This document shows positions 24,319-32,675 of a stretch of DNA of 48,130 nucleotides, piece after piece (position 1 is the stretch's first letter; each line of letters opens with the position of its first letter). The notes below the pieces were generated by a model that was not told the origin of the DNA, ran no database searches, and saw only the letters and a list, made by a program, of their open reading frames with translations. Source of the DNA: Acidimicrobiales bacterium (GTDB taxonomy: Bacteria; Actinomycetota; Acidimicrobiia; Acidimicrobiales; JACCXE01); contig DASZWD010000003.1 in assembly GCA_035546775.1 (NCBI GenBank), forward strand, positions 1-48,130, written 5' to 3'. A program made the translations under genes and the position numbers.

Positions 24319-25104
24319 GTGGCACGCACAACAGTGGTGACGGGTGCGGCGTCGGGAATCGGCGCCGCTGTGGTCGAATTGCTGTCGGCGGGCGGTGACC
24401 GAGTGATCGGCGTCGACCGCGCGGACGCCGAAGTCGTCGCCGACCTGTCCACCGCCGACGGGCGCCGCGCCATGGTCGAGCAGGTCGACACGCTCAGCGG
24501 CGGCCGCGTCGACGCCGTGGTGGCGAACGCCGGCGTGATGGGCAACGACACCGGCGCGATCGTGGCCGTGAACTTCTTCGGAGCGGTGGCCACCCTCGGC
24601 GGGCTGCAGCCTTACCTGGCGGCAAGCGACGCGCCGCGGGCGGTCGCCACGGCCTCGGTCGCGCTGCTGCAGGGCGTCGACCCGAAGCTGGTGGCGCTGT
24701 GCCTCGCGGGCGACGAGCCCGCCGCGCTGGAGCACGTGGCGCGCGCCGGCGTCGACCCGCTCGCCGGCTACGCGTCGACCAAGCGTGCGCTCGCCCGCTG
24801 GATCCGCGCCCGCGCCGTCGAGCCGGAGTGGGCGGGTGCCGGGATCGCGCTGAACGCGGTGGCGCCCGGAGTGGTGCGCACACCCATGACGGCGCCGCTC
24901 CTTGCCGACGAGGCGATGTCCGCCGTCCTGCTCGACCTGGTGCCGATGCCACTCGGTGGCGTGGCCGACCCCGCCGCGATCGCCCGCCTCCTCGTGACCT
25001 TCACCCGCCCCGAACTGGCGGCGGTCACCGGCCAGGTGCTGTTCGCCGACGCCGGCGGCGAGTGCGTGCAGCGGGGCGACGACGTGTGGGGCCGCGGCGG
25101 CTGA
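24319..25104 (+). CDS. Short-chain dehydrogenase, 3-alpha-HSD/carbonyl reductase-like
   Basis: A 261-residue SDR starting at GTG 24319 with GGGAGGAG upstream. It has the NAD(P) motif TGAASGIG, the acidic cofactor residue in VIGVDRADAEVVADLS, NAG in VVANAGV, a catalytic Ser region (ATASVAL) and YASTK. A ~25-residue insertion precedes YASTK. The short DRxDAEVxADLS segment and this insertion resemble 3-alpha-hydroxysteroid dehydrogenase/carbonyl reductases (Comamonas HsdA type). It may oxidise an alcohol made or used by the divergent Rieske/P450 operon. The C-terminus keeps the LFADAGGE motif. Confidence 0.9.
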   Translation: MARTTVVTGAASGIGAAVVELLSAGGDRVIGVDRADAEVVADLSTADGRRAMVEQVDTLSGGRVDAVVANAGVMGNDTGAIVAVNFFGAVATLGGLQPYLAASDAPRAVATASVALLQGVDPKLVALCLAGDEPAALEHVARAGVDPLAGYASTKRALARWIRARAVEPEWAGAGIALNAVAPGVVRTPMTAPLLADEAMSAVLLDLVPMPLGGVADPAAIARLLVTFTRPELAAVTGQVLFADAGGECVQRGDDVWGRGG

Positions 25105-25109
25105 TCGGC

Positions 25110-25709
25110 TCAGGCGCGGCGTTGGGGCACGAGCACTTCGACCAGCGCTTCGACGGTGCGGGCGAGCGCGGTTGGGCGGGCGCGCACGGATTCGAGATCG
25201 TCGAGGTGGCACAGGCCGAGCAGCAGCAGGAACAGCGCCTTGACCGTGGCGCCCGGATCGGGGTCGCCGGGCGGCAGCACACGGCGCAGCGCGGCACTCC
25301 AACTGTGGTGCCACTCGGCGAGCAGCGCGGCCAGCCGGGGCTCGCGGTTGCTGGCGACGTGCAGTTCGGCGAGGAGGCGGCGCGTCTGGGCCAGCTCCGG
25401 TCGCAGGTAGGCGGTGGCGATGAGCCGGGCGGCGTCGGCGCCGGCGCCCGCGGGCACGACGGCGGTCACCTGTTCGAGGCCGCGGCGACCGGCGGCGTAG
25501 AGCAGATCCTCGCGGCTGTCGTAGTAGTTGTAGATCGCAGCGGGAGTGAGCCCGGCGCGACGGGCGATCTGGCTCACCGTGGCCCCGTCGAAGCCTGTCT
25601 CGGCGCAGATCGCTGCCGCGGCGTCGAGCAGGCGGGCGCGGGTGGCTTCGCCGTCGGCGTTGACGGGCCGGCCCCGGGTGCTGGTTGACGCTCGCGACTT
25701 GGTCGCCAC
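25110..25709 (-). CDS. TetR-family regulator
   Basis: A 199-residue TetR protein read from GTG 25707-25709 (MATKSRAST...). The HTH reads TRARLLDAAAAICAETGFDG, then ATVSQIARRAGLTPAAIYNYY, then DSREDLLYAA (about residues 25-72). Longer in-frame starts up to 25808 would enter the neighbouring LivF gene and give an implausible N-terminus. It lies between the SDR gene (convergent) and the second Liv operon (divergent, 74-bp gap), so it could control either. An AT-rich GCATATGAAC patch at 25732-25741 may be its promoter or operator. Confidence 0.9.
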   Translation of the reverse strand: MATKSRASTSTRGRPVNADGEATRARLLDAAAAICAETGFDGATVSQIARRAGLTPAAIYNYYDSREDLLYAAGRRGLEQVTAVVPAGAGADAARLIATAYLRPELAQTRRLLAELHVASNREPRLAALLAEWHHSWSAALRRVLPPGDPDPGATVKALFLLLLGLCHLDDLESVRARPTALARTVEALVEVLVPQRRA

Positions 25710-25783
25710 GGCGCGCGACGCTAACCGATTGCATATGAACGAGCCATCATTTAACGTGCGGCTGGCATCGGTCGGGGGGACGA

Positions 25784-26533
25784 ATGGCCACTGCATCCAC
25801 GACGGCAACGCGGCTCGAGATCGACGACGTGCACTTCGCGTACGGCAAGACGCCGGTGCTGTTCGGCGTGTCGTTCAGCGTTGCCCCCGGCGAGATCCTC
25901 GGGCTTCTCGGCACCAACGGCGCGGGCAAGTCGACGGTGCTGCGGGTGCTGGCGGGGCTGGAGACCCCGTCGTCGGGACGGGTTGTGCTCGACGGTGAAG
26001 ACGTCACGCGTGAGCCCGCCGAAGACCGGTTGCGGCGCGGCGTGGCGCTCGTCATGGGCGGGCGGGCGGTGTTCGCCGATCTCACCGTGCGCGAGAACCT
26101 CGAGCTCGGCGGCTTCACTCTCACCGCCCCCGTGCTCGACGCCCGGATGGCGCGCGAGCTCGAACGCTTCCCGGCGCTGGCGGCGCGACTCGGCAACCTC
26201 GCCGGCACGCTGTCGGGCGGGGAGCAGCAGCAACTGGCCGTGGCCAAGGCGCTGCTGGTCGACCCGCGGCTGCTCTGCATCGACGAGCTTTCGCTCGGTC
26301 TGGCCCCGGCGGTCGTGGCCGACCTGCTGGCGACGGTGCGCCAGGTGAACGCGTCGGGCGTGACGTGCGTGCTCGTGGAGCAGTCGCTCAACCTGGCCGC
26401 CGAGCTGTGCGGGCGTGCGGTGTTCCTCGAGAAGGGCGAGGTGCGCTTCGAAGGCGACCCCCGCGCGTTGCTCGAGCGCGGCGATCTCGCACGCGCCGTG
26501 TTCCTCGGCGGCGACACGCCGGGCGGCGCATGA
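25784..26533 (+). CDS. livF: LivF-like ABC transporter ATPase
   Basis: A 249-residue ATPase with Walker A GTNGAGKST, the GGRAVFADLTVRENLELGG segment typical of LivF (normally GRxIFPxLTVxENL), the LSGGEQQ signature, Walker B LLCIDELSLGL and the switch His region replaced by VEQSLN, as in LivF proteins. GGGGGGACG directly precedes the ATG at 25784. Its stop overlaps the ATG of the permease fusion (ATGA at 26530-26533). It supplies the second nucleotide-binding domain that the downstream H-M-G fusion lacks. Confidence 0.94.
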   Translation: MATASTTATRLEIDDVHFAYGKTPVLFGVSFSVAPGEILGLLGTNGAGKSTVLRVLAGLETPSSGRVVLDGEDVTREPAEDRLRRGVALVMGGRAVFADLTVRENLELGGFTLTAPVLDARMARELERFPALAARLGNLAGTLSGGEQQQLAVAKALLVDPRLLCIDELSLGLAPAVVADLLATVRQVNASGVTCVLVEQSLNLAAELCGRAVFLEKGEVRFEGDPRALLERGDLARAVFLGGDTPGGA

Positions 26534-29328
26534 GCGACCTACCGGTCGTCGCGCTGCTCGGCACCGCCAGCGGCCTGCAGGCGGCGTTGCTCGCCATCGG
26601 CGTGATCCTCGTGTTCCGCGCCAACCGGTTCGTCAACTTTGCCCAGGGACAGATGGGCACGGTCGCGAGTGCGGCGCTGGCGGTCATGGTGTTCCGCTTC
26701 GACGCGCCGTACTGGGTGTCGCTTCCGCTGGCGCTGGCGCTCGGCGCCGCCACCGGTGCGCTCGTCGAGCGTCTGTTGATGTGGCGGCTGTTCGACAAGT
26801 CCCGGCTCACGCTGCTGGTGGCGACCATCGGGGTGTCGCAGCTGATCCTGATGCTGGTGCTGGCCGGTCCGCTCAAGCCCGACGCCCGGCGACTGGCGAC
26901 GGACGGTTACCCCGAACCCTTCGACGTGCACTGGAAGATCGGCAGCGCGGTGATGACGTCGAGCCAGGTGCTCACCATCGTGGTGGCGCCGCTCATCGCG
27001 GTGGGTCTCACGCTGTTCCTCACGCGGACGCGCACGGGTCGCGTCATCCGCGGCGCCGCGTCGAACCCCGACGCCGCCCGGCTCGCCGGCATTTCGGTGC
27101 GCCGCGTGTCACTCATGGTCTGGACCCTCGCCGGGCTCGTGTCCTCGGTGGCCGCCATCCTGTACGCGCCCACGCAGCCCGCCATCGGGTTCAGCGACAG
27201 CGGGCCGGGCCTGCTGCTGCGCGGTCTCGCCGCCGCGCTACTGGCGGGACTGACGGACTTCCGCATCGCCGTGCTGGCGGGGATCGGCATCGGCGTGCTC
27301 GAGCAGTCGACGGTGTTCTACACCCACGTCGCCGGCCTGCCCGACGTGGTGCTGGCGCTGGCGCTCGCCGCCGGGTTGCTGCTGCGCTGGCGCGCCCTCG
27401 CCGCGGGATCCCGCGACGACGCGGACACGCTCGTGGTCGAGCGCTCGGCGATGCCGCTGCCGGCCCAGGCGCGCCTGCCCTTCGTCCTGCGCCACGCGGG
27501 CCGGCTCGGCTGGGTGGCGTTGCTCGGGCTCGTGGCCCTCGCCCCGCTGCTGCCGGGTCTGCACACGCAGGAACGCGCCGTGTTCCTGCTGTTCATGGTC
27601 GCCTTCGCCCTCACCGCGCTCGCCATCAGCTTGCTCACCGGGTGGGCGGGTCAGGTGACGCTGGGTTCGTTCGCCTTCCTGGGCGTCGGCGCGTACACCG
27701 CCACGCGCGCCGACGGCCTCGGCCTCCCCGTCATGCTCCTTGCGTCGGGGTTGGCGGGCGCGGCGGCCAGCGCGGTGGTGGGCGCGGCGGCGTTGCGTTC
27801 CCGCGGCCTGCTCACCGGCGTCGTCACGCTGGCCTTCGCGTTCGCCGCCCGCAGCTGGCTCTTCCGCCAGGGCATCTTCACCCACGACGCATCGGCCATC
27901 GTCAGCCTGGGCCCGCCCCACCTGTTCGGTATGCGCATCACCACGGTGCGGGGCTTGTACCCCGTGGCCGTCGGCGTGCTCGCCCTCTCGCTGGCGTCGT
28001 TGCACTCGCTGCGGCGCAGTGCGGTGGGGCGCGCCATCGTGGCGTCGCGTGACAACCCGGCGCTGGCGGCGGCGCACGGCCTGTCGCCAACACGCGCACG
28101 GCTCACTGCCCTCGCCGTCTCCGGCTTCATCACCGGGATGGCGGGAGCCATCTGGGCGATGGCCGCCGGCAGCTTCAGCTTCAGCGCCTTCGAGCCCTCG
28201 ACGTCATTCGTGTTGCTGGCCGTCGCGGTCGTCGGCGGGCTCGGCACCCTGCAGGGGCCCATCCTCGGCACGATCGCCGTCTTCGCCTGGCCCTTCCTCG
28301 TGCCCGGCGCCAACACGCTCGCGGTGCGGTCGTTCACCTCGGGCGCGCTGCTGCTCGTCACGCTGCTGTTCTTCCCCGGCGGCCTGGCGTCGGTGTTCGA
28401 GCGCGCCCGGCGCGCCGCGGTGTCGCGGTGGCTGGCCGACGGCGGCGACGAGAGCGCCGCCGAGTCCGCGTTGCGGAGCGTGCAGGGCCCCGCGGCCGCG
28501 CCCGTCGCGGTGCCCAGCGAGCGCGGGGCGCTGTCGGTGCGCGGCGTGTCGGTGGCCTTCGGCGGGATCCGCGCCGTCGCCGGCGTCGACCTCGACGTGC
28601 ACCCGGGTGAGATCGTCGGGCTCATCGGCGCCAACGGAGCGGGCAAGTCGACGCTGCTCGACGTGATCTCCGGCCATCGCGCGCCGGTCGCCGGTGCCGT
28701 GACGCTGGGCGGTGACGATGTCAGTCGCATGGGTCCGGCGGCGCGCCCCGCGCGCGGACTGAGCCGCACGTTCCAGGACGCGCGGCTCTATCCCGGGCTC
28801 ACCGTCCTCGAGGTGGTGATGGCCGCCGCCGACGCGAAGAGTCCTGCCGGCACCGTCTCGGCGATGACGGCGAGTCCGTGGCTGCGGATGTCCGAGCGCG
28901 CCAAGCGCGCCCGCGCGCTGGAGGTGCTCAACGGCCTTGGGCTGGGACCGCGCGCCAGCACGCTCGTGGGCGAACTGTCCACCGGCATGCGCAAGGTGTG
29001 CGATCTCGCGGCGGTCGTGGCGGCCGATGCGGGAATCGTGCTCCTCGATGAACCGACGGCGGGCCTCGCCCAGCGCGAGGTCGAGGCGCTGGCGCCCCTG
29101 CTGCGGGCGTTGCACGATCAGCACGGCGCGTCGGTGCTCGTGGTCGAGCACGACATGCCGCTGTTGATGGCGCTCTGCGACCGCATCTACTGCCTCGAGG
29201 CCGGCGAGGTCATCGCCGAGGGCACGCCGGCCGAAGTGCGCGCCGACCCGCGCGTGGTGGCGAGTTACCTCGGCACTGAAGCAGCGGCGGTCGAGCGGTC
29301 CGGGCGTGCGATGACGGGGCGGCGCTGA
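26530..29328 (+). CDS. LivH-LivM-LivG fusion: two permeases plus one ATPase
   Basis: A 932-residue protein. The LivH-like permease (1-~300) has FRANRFVNFAQGQMGT. The LivM-like permease (~325-630) has LTGWAGQVTLGSFAFLGVGAYTA. After a linker, the LivG-like ATPase (~663-925) has GANGAGKST (700-708), FQDARLYPGLTVLEVV, signature ELSTGMRK, Walker B IVLLDEPTAG and the switch His in VVEHDMP. The start ATG 26530 overlaps the livF stop. This is the same architecture as the fusion at 10946-14650 except that LivF is separate. The two loci are clearly related but diverged. Confidence 0.92.
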   Translation: MSDLPVVALLGTASGLQAALLAIGVILVFRANRFVNFAQGQMGTVASAALAVMVFRFDAPYWVSLPLALALGAATGALVERLLMWRLFDKSRLTLLVATIGVSQLILMLVLAGPLKPDARRLATDGYPEPFDVHWKIGSAVMTSSQVLTIVVAPLIAVGLTLFLTRTRTGRVIRGAASNPDAARLAGISVRRVSLMVWTLAGLVSSVAAILYAPTQPAIGFSDSGPGLLLRGLAAALLAGLTDFRIAVLAGIGIGVLEQSTVFYTHVAGLPDVVLALALAAGLLLRWRALAAGSRDDADTLVVERSAMPLPAQARLPFVLRHAGRLGWVALLGLVALAPLLPGLHTQERAVFLLFMVAFALTALAISLLTGWAGQVTLGSFAFLGVGAYTATRADGLGLPVMLLASGLAGAAASAVVGAAALRSRGLLTGVVTLAFAFAARSWLFRQGIFTHDASAIVSLGPPHLFGMRITTVRGLYPVAVGVLALSLASLHSLRRSAVGRAIVASRDNPALAAAHGLSPTRARLTALAVSGFITGMAGAIWAMAAGSFSFSAFEPSTSFVLLAVAVVGGLGTLQGPILGTIAVFAWPFLVPGANTLAVRSFTSGALLLVTLLFFPGGLASVFERARRAAVSRWLADGGDESAAESALRSVQGPAAAPVAVPSERGALSVRGVSVAFGGIRAVAGVDLDVHPGEIVGLIGANGAGKSTLLDVISGHRAPVAGAVTLGGDDVSRMGPAARPARGLSRTFQDARLYPGLTVLEVVMAAADAKSPAGTVSAMTASPWLRMSERAKRARALEVLNGLGLGPRASTLVGELSTGMRKVCDLAAVVAADAGIVLLDEPTAGLAQREVEALAPLLRALHDQHGASVLVVEHDMPLLMALCDRIYCLEAGEVIAEGTPAEVRADPRVVASYLGTEAAAVERSGRAMTGRR

Positions 29329-29330
29329 GC

Positions 29331-30842
29331 GTGCCCGTGCTGCCCACACAGGTGCGCGACTGGATCGGCCGTGCGTCGCCACGCGAGCGCGTTTTCACCG
29401 CGGCGGCGTTGATCAGTCTGCTGTGCCTGTTCGTGGCGTCGATCGCCGTGCGGCCCGATGACCCCGCCGCGGCGCGTTCGCTGCAGGCGGGTGGGGGCGG
29501 CTCGCGCCGCTCGGTCACCACGACGACGCTCGGCGACGCCGGAGCGGTTGTCGCGGCGAACGGCGGCGGCCAGAGCACGGCGACGACCGGCGGTGTCGGC
29601 CGCAGCACGGGTGGCGCTTCCGGTGACGACGCCGCCCGGATCGCGTCGGACCGCGGGGTCACCACCGATGCCGTCACCGTGGGGTTCATGTTGCAGAACC
29701 CGGCGGGCCTGAGCGGAACCGGCTTCTCGACGGGCCAGCGCGACGACGGCGACAAGTACGTGCGCGCCCTCGCCGACTGGGCCAGTCGCAACGGCGGCGT
29801 CGACGGGCGCCGGATCGTGCCCGTCTTGCGCTACACCGACCCCACCAGCGTCGAGGATCAGGCCGCCGCCTGCCGGGCCATGGTCGACGACGCCAAAGCG
29901 TTCGGTGTCGTCGACGTGGCCGCCATGCTCGACACGGCGTCGCTCGACTGCCTCACCAACACGTCCAAGGGCGACACGCCCTTCGTCCACTCGGTCATGT
30001 GGTCCCGCGACTGGCAGAAGCGATCGGGGGGCAACGAGGTGAGCTACCAGGCGGCGGTCGACCGCATCAGCGTGACGTGGGCCCGCGACCTCGGCGCGAT
30101 GCGGTGGTTCCCCCAAGGTGCGACCGTGGGGATCCTCGGCGACAAATGCCCGGCGACCGAGCCGACGATCCTGAACGTGCTCGCGCCGGCGCTCGAGGCG
30201 AACGGCGCGGGCAACGTCGTCGTCGGCGACCACGACTGCAACCTGAGCGCGGTCGTCGGCGAGCCGTCGAACATCGCGACGCGCTTCCGGCTGGCGCACG
30301 TGACCCACGTGCTCGTCGTGAGCAACTTCGCCGCCGCCCAGATCTTCATGAACGCCGCGGACAGCCAGAACTACCACCCGAAGTACTCGACGTCGGACTG
30401 GTTCCTGAACACGAGCGACCCCACCGCCGCCAACTTCCCGCCCGACCAGTTCAACGGTGCCATCGGCATCGCGTCGCTCGGATCGATGCTGCGCCCCTCG
30501 GGCAAGACGCCCTACGACGGATGGCAACTGTGTTCGCAGATCGCGCAAGACGCGGGCCTCGCACCGATCCCGCCCGACGGCGCCGCCTCGGCCGAACTGC
30601 TCGGCCTGTGCGACAACTTCATGCTGTTCCGCGACGCGCTCGACCTGGCGGGACCGAACCCGACCCGGGCGCGCTGGCGCGCCGCGATACCCGCGCTCGG
30701 CCAGCGCGTCAGCGCCGTGTTCGGCCCGAGCCGCTTTGGCCCCGGCAAGCTCACTGGATCCGACACCGTCCACACCGTGCAATGGCAGCAAGGGTGCCGC
30801 TGCTGGCGCTCGATCAGCGATTTCCGTCCGGCCGCCGCCTGA
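29331..30842 (+). CDS. Liv-type substrate-binding protein, membrane-anchored
   Basis: A 503-residue protein from GTG 29331, two bases after the permease stop. A basic head and a single hydrophobic helix (FTAAALISLLCLFVASIAV) are followed by a Gly/Ser/Thr-rich linker (about 50-110). The type I binding fold follows: TDAVTVGFMLQNP, ADWASRNGGVDGRRIVPVLRYTDP, QAAACRAMVDDAKAFGVVDV. The Cys in the anchor helix is not in a clear lipobox, so a tether by the helix is more likely than a lipoprotein. It is the binding component for the H-M-G/F importer. The ligand is unknown. Confidence 0.87.
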   Translation: MPVLPTQVRDWIGRASPRERVFTAAALISLLCLFVASIAVRPDDPAAARSLQAGGGGSRRSVTTTTLGDAGAVVAANGGGQSTATTGGVGRSTGGASGDDAARIASDRGVTTDAVTVGFMLQNPAGLSGTGFSTGQRDDGDKYVRALADWASRNGGVDGRRIVPVLRYTDPTSVEDQAAACRAMVDDAKAFGVVDVAAMLDTASLDCLTNTSKGDTPFVHSVMWSRDWQKRSGGNEVSYQAAVDRISVTWARDLGAMRWFPQGATVGILGDKCPATEPTILNVLAPALEANGAGNVVVGDHDCNLSAVVGEPSNIATRFRLAHVTHVLVVSNFAAAQIFMNAADSQNYHPKYSTSDWFLNTSDPTAANFPPDQFNGAIGIASLGSMLRPSGKTPYDGWQLCSQIAQDAGLAPIPPDGAASAELLGLCDNFMLFRDALDLAGPNPTRARWRAAIPALGQRVSAVFGPSRFGPGKLTGSDTVHTVQWQQGCRCWRSISDFRPAAA

Positions 30843-30861
30843 CGATCACAAAGGAACGTCG

Positions 30862-32091
30862 ATGACCATCGCTTATGACCCCTTCGACAACGCACCAGCC
30901 GACGTGTACGCGCTGTACGACAAGTTGCGCGCCGACGATCCGGTCCACTGGGCGCCGGGCACGGGGACCTTCGTCCTGTCGCGCCACGACGACGTGGCGT
31001 GGGCCCTGTCGGAGCCGGGCCTCTTCTCGTCCGACGCCATGCGCGGCGTGCTGATGGATCAGCCGACGGGCCACGGCGAGCAACGCCTGCCGCGCGAAGA
31101 CGCGCAGGGGATGCTCGTGTCCGTCGATCCGCCCGAACACACCGACCTGCGGCGCATCGTCAACCGCGGCTTCACGCCGCGTCGCATGCAGGAGTGGCGC
31201 GCCCACATGGACAGCACCGTCGCCGAACTGCTCGACCCCGCCCGCGCCGGCGGCTCCTTCGACGTAATCGCCGGGTTGGCGGCGCCGCTGCCGGTGCGGG
31301 TCATCTGCGCGCTCGTGGGCGCCGACCCCGCCGAGGCCGACTCATTCCGCGCGTGGGCTGACGCCATGACCAAGGTCATGAGCGGGAGCGCCCGCGGCGT
31401 CGGACTGGGGCAGGACGAGATGCTGGCGATGTTGCAGTTGGCCGACGACCTCGGGCGCCGCATCGACGAGCGCCAGCGCGAGCCGCGTGAGGACCTGTTG
31501 ACTGCACTCGTTCGGGCCCAGGACGAAGACGTATTGTCGCGTGGCGAAGCCGTCGGCTTCGCCGCCCTGCTCCTGTTCGCCGGAACGGAGACGACGACCA
31601 ACCTCATCGGCAACACGGTGTTCGCGCTGCTGAGCCATCCCGAGGAGCTACTGCGACTCCGCGCCGAGGGCGACGACACTCGCTTGGCAGCGGTCATCGA
31701 GGAGACGCTGCGGTGGGAGTCGCCGGTGCAGTACGTGTTCCGGCGCACGACCCGACCCGTGACCCGCCACGGCGTGGATATCCCCGTCGACAGCACCGTC
31801 ACGCTGCTGCTGGGCTCGGCCAACCGCGACCCAGCGCGCTGGGGCGACGACGCCGACCGGTTCAACGCCGACCGCGACACGGCCGGTCACGTGGCGTTCG
31901 GGTTCGGGCCCCATTTCTGTTTGGGCGCAGCGTTGGCCCGCGCCGAAACGATGAGCGCGCTGCGCCCACTCGTGCCCCGTCTGGTGGCCGGCGAGCACGC
32001 CGTCGACGGCGTGACCGACTGGGTCGACGCCATGCAGTTCCGCGGCCGCCATTCGCTCTCGGTCGAGCTGCGGCCCGAGCCGGAGACCTGA
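30862..32091 (+). CDS. Cytochrome P450 at the end of the second Liv operon
   Basis: A 409-residue P450 starting at ATG 30862 with AAAGGA upstream, 19 bp after the binding-protein stop. The heme loop FGFGPHFCLGAALAR has its Cys at residue 353. The I-helix reads LFAGTETTTN, the K-helix EETLRW (ExxR). FRRTTRPVTRHGVDIP is typical of CYP107/CYP125-like actinobacterial enzymes. Placement in the importer operon suggests that the imported compound, or something derived from it, is oxidised. The nearest relative inside the window is the P450 at 20983-22170, but the two are clearly distinct. Confidence 0.92.
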   Translation: MTIAYDPFDNAPADVYALYDKLRADDPVHWAPGTGTFVLSRHDDVAWALSEPGLFSSDAMRGVLMDQPTGHGEQRLPREDAQGMLVSVDPPEHTDLRRIVNRGFTPRRMQEWRAHMDSTVAELLDPARAGGSFDVIAGLAAPLPVRVICALVGADPAEADSFRAWADAMTKVMSGSARGVGLGQDEMLAMLQLADDLGRRIDERQREPREDLLTALVRAQDEDVLSRGEAVGFAALLLFAGTETTTNLIGNTVFALLSHPEELLRLRAEGDDTRLAAVIEETLRWESPVQYVFRRTTRPVTRHGVDIPVDSTVTLLLGSANRDPARWGDDADRFNADRDTAGHVAFGFGPHFCLGAALARAETMSALRPLVPRLVAGEHAVDGVTDWVDAMQFRGRHSLSVELRPEPET

Positions 32092-32127
32092 GGCGTCGGC
32101 GGGCGACGCTTGGGCGCGGCGCAACTG

Positions 32128-32347
32128 GCGCCGAGTCGCGGCTCTACCGCAGCTGGGGCGCGGACGTGATCAACATGACGCAGTATCCCGAGACGGTCTT
32201 GGCCACCGAAATCGGCCTCTCGTATGGCGCAGTGGGCTTGGTGTCCGACTTCGACGCCGGCATCGAGAACCGCCCCGACGTTGCCGCCGTCACGCAGGAA
32301 GCGGTGTTCGAAGAACTCGCCCGTCACCTGCCGCGCCTGCGCGCCGT
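32128..32347 (+). pseudogene. Truncated duplicate of the MTA phosphorylase gene (3' part)
   Basis: These 220 bp align without gaps to 46811-47030 inside the intact MTA phosphorylase gene, with 13 mismatches by my count (about 94% identity). The 73-residue frame is open and keeps ESRLYRSWGADVINMTQYPE, with only five conservative amino-acid changes. Neither the upstream nor the downstream flank matches the intact gene, so start, first two thirds and stop are missing. Eight of the 13 differences are silent, so the copy diverged while coding and was truncated later. It lies between the P450 gene and a tRNA. Confidence 0.88.
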
Positions 32348-32469
32348 CATCCGGCGCAACGGCCTTTGTGGGAGTCCGTCGCGTTGCTCACCAACGGCAC
32401 ACACGCGCAGAAGTCGTACCTGCGACGTGCCCATCACCGACACCGGCGAGGCACCAGCCAGCCAGCCAG
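32348..32469. other. Non-coding stretch between pseudogene and tRNA
   Basis: I see no plausible gene here. The only structure is a short run of three tandem CAGC units at 32458-32470, next to the tRNA 3' end. No terminator hairpin for the tRNA and no integrase-type repeat of the tRNA end was visible. Confidence 0.4.
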
Positions 32470-32542
32470 CGGTCCCGGCAAGATTCGAACTTGCGACGCA
32501 CGGTTTAGGAAACCGACGCTCTATCCCCTGAGCTACGGGACC
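32470..32542 (-). tRNA. tRNA-Arg (anticodon CCU)
   Basis: The minus strand folds into a full cloverleaf. The acceptor stem GGTCCCG pairs with CGGGACC, the D-stem is GCTC/GAGC, the anticodon loop is TTCCTAA with CCT at positions 34-36, the T-arm is GCAAG-TTCGAAT-CTTGC, and the discriminator base is G. The anticodon stem has one T-T mismatch at its base. CCA is not encoded. The CCU anticodon reads AGG arginine codons, which are rare in this GC-rich genome. Confidence 0.95.
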
Positions 32543-32675
32543 GGGACCGGAAGAAAACGTGGGAGAGAACCTCCTCGCTTTCGATCCCATGTAGCAGCGT
32601 AAGCGTACGTCGTAGGTTCTTTTCGCTCTCGTCGTCAGCGCAACTCGTGGTCACAACCTCCGTTAGCTTCTCGTG

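Noticed and set aside
32458-32470. CAGC triplicate as a tandem repeat or CRISPR-like element
   Set aside because: Three 4-bp units are too short and have no spacer structure. No repeat array exists elsewhere in the window.
32470-32542. tRNA-Arg as a phage/ICE attachment site
   Set aside because: I found no second copy of the tRNA 3' end and no integrase gene in the window. Only the mtnP fragment hints at past insertion.
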